Below are positions 1-5,337 of a stretch of 5,459 nt of DNA, one piece after another. The notes below the pieces were generated by a model that made no database searches, was not told where the DNA came from, and worked only from the letters and a program-made list of their open reading frames with translations. Source of the stretch: Eubacteriaceae bacterium. Its GTDB lineage: Bacteria; Bacillota; Clostridia; Lachnospirales; Lachnospiraceae. The position numbers were made by a program, and so were the translations under genes. Position 1 is the stretch's first letter, and the number at the start of each line of letters is the position of its first letter. The DNA is taken from contig CABIYF010000062.1 of the NCBI GenBank assembly GCA_902362875.1, positions 1-5,459 on the forward strand, in the 5' to 3' direction.

Positions 1-226
1 GGAACTCTTTCTGGATGTCTTCAGAAACAATAAAATAAAAATTTGTTGTGATTTCTGTTAATTTACTATTGACAAAGGTCATTACATATCAGTTATCAAA
101 GGAACAGGCGCGGATCAGCGATTTGTAAAAAACGCTCTTAAAATCTGCGTGTTGCCACCGATATATGATAAATATTTGTGCTTAGCTTCTTTCTATCTCA
201 TATAACATTAACGACTACCTTTCAAA
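1..226. other. Non-coding region downstream of the MATE gene
   Basis: No convincing gene is visible. One forward frame stays open from the left edge for about 19 codons and stops at 56-58; it could be the end of a gene lying outside the window but is too short to identify. A TTGACA hexamer occurs at 69-74 without a well-spaced -10 partner. Read on the minus strand, 91-120 resembles the 5' half of the hairpin element found twice elsewhere in the window (separate entry). A weak 4-bp stem followed by six T on the minus strand (about 127-150) might contribute to termination of the MATE transcript but is not a clear terminator. Confidence 0.5.
91..120 (-). repeat. Possible degenerate half-copy of the hairpin element
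   Basis: Read on the minus strand from 120 downward the sequence is CGCTGATCCGCG, four unrelated bases, TTCCTTT, three unrelated bases, then AACT. The full copy at 2928-2957 reads CGCTGATTCGCG, four bases, TTCCTTT, three bases, AACT. Without gaps, 22 of 30 positions match, and seven of the eight mismatches fall in the positions that form variable helices in the full copies. The invariant loop beyond AACT, the right half (GCTGCGA) and pairing arms are missing, so this is at best a truncated or decayed copy. It lies just past the 3' end of the MATE gene and in its sense orientation, as the full copies do relative to their upstream genes. Chance similarity is not excluded. Confidence 0.4.
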
Positions 227-1591
227 TCAAAATTCCTCCATTCGTTTTAACTCCGGCAGCACCGTACAAAGCATAGTAACAAAACAAATCCCCCCACCAA
301 TCACATTAGAAACCGGTTCTGCCAAGAACACTCCAGAAGTTCCCATATGCAACATATAAGGCATAAAATAAGTCAATGGTACAACGATAACAACTTTACG
401 AAGCAGTGAGAAGAAGATCGCATGTTTCTTTTTATTTAATGATTTAAATACAGTCTGCCCGATATACTGCAGATCCATAAAGATAAATGCAGCAAAATAT
501 TGATTCAGTGCGGGAACAGAGTCTTTTACAAGAGAGGTATCTGAGCTGAATATACGGATCAATGTATCTGGAGCCAGAATGATGATACTCCACATAACGG
601 CTGTATAACATAGGATCATAGACGCCATAACGATCATTGCTTTTCGTACACGGGCGGGGCGTCTGGCACCGTAGTTGTAGCTTAGGATTGGGGAGCCGCC
701 TTCGTTCATGGCGTAGATTGGTGTTTCTACAAGTTGTCTTACGCTGGATATGATCGTCATGACAGAGATATAAATATCGCCGCCTGTTACAGAAAGTACA
801 TTATTGCAGACAATACTCACCAGACTGTTTGTTAGCTGCATGATAAATCCAGCAGTTCCAAGGCTGATAATATTTTTTGCATATTCTAAGCTCTCTGAAA
901 ATTCATTTTTGTGAAGAAAACGTACTTTTAATTCAGCTTTTTTTGCAAGGAAAAATAATACAAAAGAAGCGGAAAGACATTGTGAGATCACAGTTGCAAT
1001 TGCAGCACCTCGTACACCGAATCCTAATACAAAAATAAATAGTGGATCAAGCAGCAGGTTGGCAACGGCACCAATTGCAACGGAAAACATACCAGTCGTT
1101 GAATATCCCTGTGCGTTAATAAATGGGTTCATTCCAATTGCAATCATAGATGGCAGTGTACCGATCAGATAGATCATCATATAAGGAAAAGCATACACGA
1201 GAGCATCACGGGAAGCTCCGAATAATATTAAAAGTGGGCGTGCAAAGAAAAGTCCGATCATCATCAATACGACAGCACTAAAACAAACCATAGTAAATGA
1301 AGTATTCATGATATGAACAGCCTGCTTATTTTTCTTTTGACCTCTACTGATAGAAAATAACGGAGCACCACCGCTTCCAAACAGGTTGGCAAATGCGGTA
1401 ATGATCACAACAAGCGGAAAACAAAGTCCAACAGCACCAAGGGCAGCAGTTCCAATATGTGGAATTCGTGCGATATAGATACGGTCTACAATGTTATATA
1501 GTAAATTTAAAATCTGAGCAACCAGCATAGGGAGTGCCGCCGCAAAGATATTCTTGGTGACTGAGCCATTTTCAAAATCAATTCGTTTCAT
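227..1591 (-). CDS. MATE family multidrug/cation antiporter
   Basis: An integral membrane exporter predicted to expel drugs or other organic cations in exchange for Na+ or H+. The protein is about 454 residues, the normal length for MATE/MepA-type transporters, and is built of many hydrophobic segments arranged as two homologous halves (roughly residues 10-210 and 230-440). The N-terminus is typical of the Firmicute MepA-like branch: a short polar leader, then ALPMLVAQILNLLYNIVDRI and a GAVGLCFPL stretch. It ends with a short charged tail (LKRMEEF). An in-frame ATG lies four codons upstream at 1601-1603, but a GAG-containing purine run directly abuts it; the same run lies 12 nt before the ATG at 1589-1591, which also fits the family's usual N-terminus, so the inner start is preferred. 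It is transcribed alone, divergent from the Cys-rich gene. The substrate cannot be told from sequence. Confidence 0.93.
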   Translation of the reverse strand: MKRIDFENGSVTKNIFAAALPMLVAQILNLLYNIVDRIYIARIPHIGTAALGAVGLCFPLVVIITAFANLFGSGGAPLFSISRGQKKNKQAVHIMNTSFTMVCFSAVVLMMIGLFFARPLLILFGASRDALVYAFPYMMIYLIGTLPSMIAIGMNPFINAQGYSTTGMFSVAIGAVANLLLDPLFIFVLGFGVRGAAIATVISQCLSASFVLFFLAKKAELKVRFLHKNEFSESLEYAKNIISLGTAGFIMQLTNSLVSIVCNNVLSVTGGDIYISVMTIISSVRQLVETPIYAMNEGGSPILSYNYGARRPARVRKAMIVMASMILCYTAVMWSIIILAPDTLIRIFSSDTSLVKDSVPALNQYFAAFIFMDLQYIGQTVFKSLNKKKHAIFFSLLRKVVIVVPLTYFMPYMLHMGTSGVFLAEPVSNVIGGGICFVTMLCTVLPELKRMEEF

Positions 1592-1658
1592 TTTTTTAAT
1601 CATCTCTTTTCTAGTTACATAATATTTTTATTTATCATGGTATCATCCCATTTATTTT

Positions 1659-1666
1659 ATTATAAT
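1659..1666. promoter_or_regulatory. Shared -10 candidate between divergent genes
   Basis: The AT-rich core ATTATAAT contains TATAAT on the plus strand (1661-1666), and because of its symmetry also TATAAT on the minus strand (plus positions 1659-1664). It lies in the 121-bp gap between the MATE gene and the Cys-rich gene, so one core could serve both directions. Neither direction has a good -35 hexamer at 17-18 bp (TGGTAT on plus, ATGTCT on minus), so this is a position-based guess. Confidence 0.3.
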
Positions 1667-1712
1667 ACAAATTAGGAGAAAAGACATACAGATAAAGGAG
1701 CATACGGAGTTT

Positions 1713-2048
1713 ATGAAAATCGAACAAAATGAAAAAGAAATTGCAGCAATGGCAGAATTCCATAGAGGAAACCGAGCAGAAGGTTTAAGATTACAAGAAG
1801 AATTCGCAGCACAGTTTCGAAAAGAATATGCCGACAAAGACCACTGCCCATGCCAAAAAGCCTGCAGATATCATGGAAACTGTAAGGAATGTGTGGCAAT
1901 TCACAGAGCCCATCAAGAACACGTTCCAAACTGTATGCGCCCAATGATTAATAATAAGCTAAAGATACTGTCAGAATTGACAGAGCATACACTGGCAAAT
2001 CAGATTGAGGCACCGAAAGAGATTTTGCGGAAGGAATTTCAGAAATAA
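1713..2048 (+). CDS. Small Cys/His-rich protein, probable metal binder
   Basis: A soluble 111-residue protein of unknown function; I do not recognise the family. Residues 1-43 are charged and probably helical. Residues 45-74 form a dense cysteine/histidine patch: C45, C47, C51, C57, C60 and C74, with H54, H64, H67 and H70 between them. The order CPC-x3-C, HGNC-x2-C and a late C suggests a zinc-binding or possibly iron-sulfur site. The C-terminal third (about 78-111) is again charged and probably helical. There is no signal peptide or membrane segment. AAAGGAG at 1694-1700 is 12 nt before the ATG; CGGAG at 1705-1709 is too close, so the start is reasonable but not certain (an in-frame ATG follows at codon 13). 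The arginase-like gene begins 34 nt after the stop on the same strand with no terminator between, suggesting co-transcription. Confidence 0.8.
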   Translation: MKIEQNEKEIAAMAEFHRGNRAEGLRLQEEFAAQFRKEYADKDHCPCQKACRYHGNCKECVAIHRAHQEHVPNCMRPMINNKLKILSELTEHTLANQIEAPKEILRKEFQK

Positions 2049-2070
2049 ATTTGAAAATACTAGAAGATAA

Positions 2071-2077
2071 AGGGTGA
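2071..2077 (+). promoter_or_regulatory. RBS that selects the ATG at 2083
   Basis: AGGGTGA, complementary to the 16S anti-Shine-Dalgarno, ends 5 nt before the ATG at 2083. It overlaps the upstream in-frame GTG at 2074, which lacks a good site of its own. The ATG at 2083 is therefore the likelier start. Confidence 0.55.
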
Positions 2078-2082
2078 ATAAC

Positions 2083-2835
2083 ATGACAAGAAGTGAAAAT
2101 TACATTTTAGATTTCACACATATTTACATGAATAAAAATATCGAAAAAGAAAGCAATCTTCTTCATATTGATTGTTCCGATATTTCAGGAAGCGATCTAT
2201 ATTGTACAAAGGAGGCAGAGAAAAAAATAAAGCAAAGAATTGATGAACATGGGATTCATGGAATTCATTTTATTGATTCTGGAAATTACCACTATATAAC
2301 TAAGTTTATGACAGATAAGATTCAGAAGAAATTTTCTCTTGTTTTATATGACCACCATACGGATATGCAAGAATCAATGATCGAAGGAATGACTAGTTGT
2401 GGCGATTGGGCAGGACAGGTACTAGAGCAAAATGAAAATCTGGTGCAGTTGATTTTAGTTGGTGCAAAAGAAAAAGATATCAAACAGCTTCACCTGAAGA
2501 ATCAGGAAAAACTGGTGATTTTTTCTGCGGAAGAATTAAGAAGTGGAAAAGGAGAAGAAAAACTTAACAAGATCATAACGGATATTCCATTTTATATATC
2601 CATTGATAAAGATGTTCTGGATGAACATTATATTGAAACAAACTGGAATCAGGGACATATGTCGCTTCGCATGCTCAAAGATCTCTTGAAATTTTTCTTA
2701 AAAGATAAAAAGATCATTGGTGTTGATCTATGCGGAGAATGTCCGAAGGGGCTGCCATTTCCAGAGTATGTGGAAATTGAAGAGAAGAATGAAAGTACGA
2801 ATTTGGAATTGTATGAGTATATAGAGAAATTTTGA
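2083..2835 (+). CDS. Arginase-family (ureohydrolase-fold) metallohydrolase
   Basis: A cytoplasmic enzyme of about 250 residues with the arginase/agmatinase fold, which normally uses two Mn2+ ions to hydrolyse a guanidino or amidino substrate. All six expected metal ligands can be placed, numbering from the ATG at 2083: H70 in SGNYHY, D90/H92/D94 in DHHTD (the D-x-H-x-D motif), and D175/D177 in SIDKDVLD (the S-x-D-x-D motif). The usual DP after the last motif is DE here, and the substrate-side loop is TNWNQGH rather than the GT-P-G type of classic arginases and agmatinases, so the substrate should not be assumed to be arginine or agmatine. The protein is somewhat shorter than typical arginases (about 300 residues). 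It begins 34 nt after the Cys-rich gene and is followed, 23 nt past its stop, by the large hairpin at 2859-3060. Confidence 0.8.
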   Translation: MTRSENYILDFTHIYMNKNIEKESNLLHIDCSDISGSDLYCTKEAEKKIKQRIDEHGIHGIHFIDSGNYHYITKFMTDKIQKKFSLVLYDHHTDMQESMIEGMTSCGDWAGQVLEQNENLVQLILVGAKEKDIKQLHLKNQEKLVIFSAEELRSGKGEEKLNKIITDIPFYISIDKDVLDEHYIETNWNQGHMSLRMLKDLLKFFLKDKKIIGVDLCGECPKGLPFPEYVEIEEKNESTNLELYEYIEKF

Positions 2836-2858
2836 TTTGTACGACGATAATGTATCGA

Positions 2859-3060
2859 GTATTCATAAAAACATAAATAGAGATAGGTGTACGAAAAACG
2901 AAATCCATTGACGGCATTTTTGCAGGGCGCTGATTCGCGAACTTTCCTTTTGCAACTCGCTTCGCTCAAACAGCAAACCAAGTTCGCTGCGACCCTGCAA
3001 AAATACCTATGGATTTCTATCATTTCGTACATCTATCTCTATTTATGTTTTTATGAATAC
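2859..3060 (+). repeat. Hairpin element, copy 1, with 38-bp outer arms
   Basis: A 202-nt near-continuous stem-loop. From outside in: 38-bp arms (2859-2896 with 3023-3060, one G-T wobble only); internal loop; 9 bp (2900-2908/3009-3017); internal loop; 12 bp (2916-2927/2993-3004); CGC/GCG (2928-2930/2989-2991); internal loop TGATTC (2931-2936) opposite T2988; 8 bp (2937-2944/2980-2987); internal loop TCCT (2945-2948) opposite CC (2978-2979); 5 bp (2949-2953/2973-2977); terminal loop AACTCGCTTCGCTCAAACA (2954-2972). The part from 2900 to 3017 is homologous to copy 2. The element sits just after the arginase-like gene. There is no T-tract after the stem, so it is not an ordinary intrinsic terminator. 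Function unknown; a folded 3'-UTR RNA or a single-stranded-DNA structure are the main options. The apparent reading frames across it are by-products of the repeat. Confidence 0.9.
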
Positions 3061-3310
3061 CTGAAGACATTCCCGACTACAATTTAAGATTTTCAAGACG
3101 GAGGGGTGTATGTTATACGGTATTGGTTTTTAATATACGAATTGATGATCAGAAGGTAAAAATATGTTTCAAACATCTCGACAAATCGGTGCTGTTAAAT
3201 TTCTTTTATTTTCTGTTAATGACATTGAAAGTCAGCATGAACTTTTTTAAATCTTAATAAATAGGATTTCTGCAAAATTTCTTTGGATTTTTTAGTTTTT
3301 CTCATATACA

Positions 3311-3333
3311 TTTGAACCGATTATCGTTTCAAA
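3311..3333. repeat. Dyad directly after the Rpn stop codon
   Basis: A 23-bp interrupted palindrome with outer arms TTTGAA/TTCAAA, one mismatch, then inner CGAT/ATCG around a single central base. It touches the stop codon of the minus-strand Rpn gene (TAA at 3334-3336). No T-run follows on either strand, so it lacks the signature of an intrinsic terminator. It may be a transcript-end stem or a protein-binding site. Confidence 0.5.
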
Positions 3334-4311
3334 TTACAGCTCTAACATCTTATAAATTTCCTCTTTAGTTTTATCAGGGTTTTCCGTAATTAATTTGTAA
3401 ATAGGTTCTATTGTAATTACATCCTCCTCTAATTCGTCTGCAATTTGTGATAAAGTTTTATTTTTCAAAATTTTCTTTTGAGCTAATGAAATTAACTTTA
3501 ATATTTCTCCCTCTTTTTTTCCTTCCACACGCCCTTTCTCATGTCCAATTCTCTGCGCACTTTGTATTTGACTAACTCTGTCACTCTCTGCCATCTCTTC
3601 TCTTAGATACAGATATCGTTCTTTTTCATCCTGACTGATCTTTATCATCTCTTCCAGCGCCCTTTCCATATATTTATTACCTTTAGATTCCTGCTCCAGC
3701 TCTTCCCATGTCTGTGCAGCTATCAGTTTTGCCCATTGATATAAAGGTTTCCTTTTTTGCTTCTCTTTTACGTTTTCCAGTTTCTTCAATTCTAACATAT
3801 GAAATTGAAATTTTCTACTATAGATCTCCTTTGTTTTTTCATCCATTAAGCTGATTTTGTGATAATAATTTGGGCTTATCATTTGATTGAAACTTAAGAT
3901 TCCTACATGAATACAAGGCGGAAGTTCACCATAGGGATGACCTTTTTGAAATCCATCTGTGAACATTCGACAATTATAAAAGAGACTCCTCTCTGTCCAG
4001 TCATCCTGATATGTATTTTGCATTTCAATATTGATCTTTCTATTTTGGTTTAAAATCAATTTGATATCAAGAATTCCTTCTTTTTCTTCATTATTTTTTC
4101 CCAATGTAAATGGATCTGTGATTTCAATTTTTTTGATTTCGTATTCCTTTAGATCTAATAATGCCATTAGAAATCCTTTTACAATCTTAGTGTTTTTAAA
4201 TATTTTCTGAAATGCATAGTTATTTGTTAGTTTTACTGTTATTTTTTCATCACTGGTTGCTCTGATCTTTAACTCTTCGTCATTGAATTTATCCTTTAAT
4301 TTTTCTGCCAA
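3334..4311 (-). CDS. Rpn-family PD-(D/E)XK nuclease / putative transposase
   Basis: A 325-residue protein of the Rpn (recombination-promoting nuclease) group, often annotated as a PD-(D/E)XK nuclease family transposase. E. coli members are DNA endonucleases that promote recA-independent recombination and have been linked to phage defence; the role here is inferred. The N-terminal nuclease domain (about 25-200) has the family opening KLTNNYAFQKIFKN, then the catalytic pattern D82 in GILDIKL and E96-x-Q98 in INIEMQ, followed by an RSLFYNCRMFTDGFQKG helix and a CIHVGILSF strand. The C-terminal region (about 205-325) is charged and helical and has the glycine/lysine/glutamate run typical of the family (GHEKGRVEGKKEGE, 257-270). 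The start is TTG (4309-4311), supported by AAGGAG 6 nt upstream; no ATG fits better. A good promoter lies about 90 nt upstream. All recognised catalytic residues are present, so the gene looks intact. Confidence 0.88.
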   Translation of the reverse strand: MAEKLKDKFNDEELKIRATSDEKITVKLTNNYAFQKIFKNTKIVKGFLMALLDLKEYEIKKIEITDPFTLGKNNEEKEGILDIKLILNQNRKINIEMQNTYQDDWTERSLFYNCRMFTDGFQKGHPYGELPPCIHVGILSFNQMISPNYYHKISLMDEKTKEIYSRKFQFHMLELKKLENVKEKQKRKPLYQWAKLIAAQTWEELEQESKGNKYMERALEEMIKISQDEKERYLYLREEMAESDRVSQIQSAQRIGHEKGRVEGKKEGEILKLISLAQKKILKNKTLSQIADELEEDVITIEPIYKLITENPDKTKEEIYKMLEL

Positions 4312-4317
4312 ATAAAT

Positions 4318-4323
4318 CTCCTT
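4318..4323 (-). promoter_or_regulatory. RBS supporting the TTG start of the Rpn gene
   Basis: AAGGAG on the minus strand is separated by 6 nt from the TTG at 4309-4311, which fixes this unusual start codon. A TTG start with a strong site suggests moderated translation, an inference. Confidence 0.75.
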
Positions 4324-4378
4324 ATGTTTCTGTCAATTTGGCCGTTTATTTTGTTAGTCGTATTATAAACATATACAC

Positions 4379-4393
4379 TGTAAAATATTTACA
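4379..4393. promoter_or_regulatory. Perfect dyad at the expected Rpn transcription start
   Basis: TGTAAAATATTTACA is a perfect palindrome with 6-bp arms around ATA. It begins 7 bp beyond the -10 box of the Rpn promoter, covering the expected transcription start. The position and symmetry fit a repressor operator; no regulator is recognised from the motif, and in AT-rich DNA a chance dyad is possible. Confidence 0.35.
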
Positions 4394-4399
4394 AGGGAT

Positions 4400-4428
4400 A
4401 TATTACCAAAAATAAATATAAATGTCAA
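4400..4428 (-). promoter_or_regulatory. Promoter of the Rpn gene
   Basis: On the minus strand, TTGACA (plus 4423-4428) is followed after exactly 17 bp by TAATAT (plus 4400-4405). This is a consensus -35 and a good -10 for the housekeeping sigma factor. Transcription would start near 4393, giving a leader of about 80 nt before the TTG start. Confidence 0.65.
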
Positions 4429-4461
4429 TGAAATGAAAATGTTAAAATTAAGTAAAGTAGA

Positions 4462-4490
4462 TTGATTTATAAGTTAATATATGGTATATG
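4462..4490 (+). promoter_or_regulatory. Promoter of the zinc-ribbon / XRE unit
   Basis: TTGATT (4462-4467), a 17-bp spacer and TATATG (4485-4490), with a TGG immediately before the -10 that gives an extended -10 element. It is back to back with the Rpn promoter, the two -35 boxes being 33 bp apart. The predicted start lies about 30 nt before the ATG at 4526. Confidence 0.5.
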
Positions 4491-4525
4491 TATTTCAAAA
4501 TAGATAAATGAAAGGAAATACACAT

Positions 4526-4771
4526 ATGGATCATAGAAAAGCAAGAAAAATATATTGGTTATGTTTGCTCATAGGCAGCATTGTTATGGTGTTAGGTGCT
4601 CTTGTACCAGATGAAATATTACAAAAAATAATCATGGGAGTAGGAATGGCTATTTATATCATTGGATTTATCGTAGCATTTTGTTTTATCCGATGTCCTT
4701 ATTGCAGAGGTGCATTAGATTGGAGAGGTTTTTCACCAGATTATTGTCAGCATTGTGGGAAAAAGATATGA
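4526..4771 (+). CDS. Small membrane protein with C-terminal zinc ribbon
   Basis: An 81-residue protein of unknown function. After a basic N-terminus (MDHRKARK) come two hydrophobic segments, about 11-28 and 34-55, joined by a short turn (PDEILQK). The C-terminal tail has two cysteine pairs, C57-PY-C60 and C74-QH-C77, with 13 residues between them, the pattern of a zinc ribbon; it ends CGKKI. With two helices and a charged N-terminus, both ends are probably cytoplasmic. An in-frame ATG at 4508 is possible, but AAAGGAAA (4511-4518) lies between it and the ATG at 4526 at proper spacing for the latter, so the shorter form is preferred. The XRE gene follows after 89 nt on the same strand. Such small zinc-ribbon membrane proteins could act as a sensor or partner for the regulator, but this is inference from position only. 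Confidence 0.75.
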   Translation: MDHRKARKIYWLCLLIGSIVMVLGALVPDEILQKIIMGVGMAIYIIGFIVAFCFIRCPYCRGALDWRGFSPDYCQHCGKKI

Positions 4772-4808
4772 AAAAAAGTAATGTTAACTTGTGTTGCTTG
4801 CCGCAATG

Positions 4809-4845
4809 TTGTATTTTGGTGTAAATTCAATACATCAAAATATAA
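4809..4845. promoter_or_regulatory. 15-bp dyad abutting the XRE ribosome binding site
   Basis: Arms 4809-4823 and 4831-4845 pair over 15 bp, 13 Watson-Crick and two G-T wobbles, around the 7-nt loop AATTCAA. The right arm runs into the AAGGAG (4844-4849) of the XRE gene, sharing its first two bases. No T-run follows, so it is not a terminator. As DNA it could be an operator for autoregulation by the XRE protein; as RNA it could modulate ribosome access. Confidence 0.5.
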
Positions 4846-4860
4846 GGAGAGACAATAAAT

Positions 4861-5271
4861 ATGTTTGGTGAGAATTTAAAAACAATCAGAAAAACCAAAG
4901 GCTATACACAAGAAGAACTGGCAATCAAAATTCACGTAGTCAGGCAGACCATCAGCAAATGGGAAAAAGGATTATCTGTACCAGATGCAGATACATTATC
5001 AAAATTAGCGGATGTATTAGAGATTAACGTGAGTGAATTATTGGGCAGTGAAATAAAAGAAGAAACAGATAAGAATGAAATAGCAAAGCAGCTTGCGAAG
5101 ATCAGCGAGCAATTAGCTGTTAAGAATAGACGGCATAAGAGAATATGGAAAGTTATTGGAGCTATATTGCTGGCTGTTATTGTTGCTAATATGCTTCTGG
5201 TAGTTTTTGGTACAGTAATATATAACGAAAAAGATACGGAAAATATTACTACGATTGAGGAGAAATTGTAA
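4861..5271 (+). CDS. XRE-family regulator with C-terminal membrane anchor
   Basis: A 136-residue DNA-binding protein. Residues 4-62 form a lambda-repressor/Cro-like HTH: NLKTIRKTKGYTQEELAIKI, then the recognition-helix region VVRQTISKWEKGLSVPDADT and the closing LADVLEINVSELLG. Residues about 64-94 form a charged, heptad-like linker (NEIAKQLAKISEQLA) rich in basic residues just before the membrane. Residues about 95-121 form one hydrophobic segment, followed by a short acidic tail (YNEKDTENITTIEEKL) expected outside the cell. Such membrane-tethered HTH proteins are common in Firmicutes. The start is secure: ATG after AAGGAGA with about 10 nt spacing. It is probably co-transcribed with the preceding zinc-ribbon gene and possibly controls that unit through the dyad at 4809-4845. 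Hairpin copy 2 lies 66 nt after its stop. Confidence 0.88.
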   Translation: MFGENLKTIRKTKGYTQEELAIKIHVVRQTISKWEKGLSVPDADTLSKLADVLEINVSELLGSEIKEETDKNEIAKQLAKISEQLAVKNRRHKRIWKVIGAILLAVIVANMLLVVFGTVIYNEKDTENITTIEEKL

Positions 5272-5337
5272 TTTGAATGGGAGTCGTGTAATTGTATATG
5301 AGAAAAACAAAATAAGAGTATAAAAGATCCAGACCAG

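Larger units (their letters stand above)
2836..3333. other. Gene-free region: hairpin element and unassigned flank
   Basis: About 500 bases without a confident gene, between the ends of two convergent genes. It holds the large hairpin (2859-3060) and a dyad at 3311-3333. The rest (3061-3310) has two very short open frames with plausible ribosome binding sites: ATG at 3109, 7 codons, after GGAGGGGTGT; and ATG at 3164-3166 to TAA at 3250, 28 codons, after AAGG. Neither can be assigned a function; they may be gene remnants or noise. Confidence 0.55.

Noticed and set aside
69..99. Plus-strand promoter starting with TTGACA
   Set aside because: The closest -10-like hexamer (TATCAA) is 19 bp away and poor, and no gene follows on that strand.
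127..150. Intrinsic terminator for the MATE gene
   Set aside because: There is a run of six T on the minus strand, but the preceding stem has only about 4 bp around an 11-nt loop, too weak to call.
1652..1944. Two minus-strand frames over the Cys-rich gene
   Set aside because: They are antisense shadows of the plus-strand Cys-rich gene, which has a ribosome binding site and a clear cysteine pattern.
2649..3032. Minus-strand open frame with LSEASCKRK
   Set aside because: It runs antisense through the end of the arginase-like gene and the hairpin. A similar peptide (LSEASCARK) appears in the minus-strand frame at 5249-5458 only because both translate the same conserved hairpin core.
2887..3087. 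Plus-strand 66-codon frame across the hairpin
   Set aside because: It lies almost wholly inside the palindrome; its repeated-looking ends come from the inverted arms, and it has no ribosome binding site.
3334..4311. Rpn gene as part of an insertion sequence
   Set aside because: Despite the family label 'transposase', no terminal inverted repeats or target duplications flank the gene itself.
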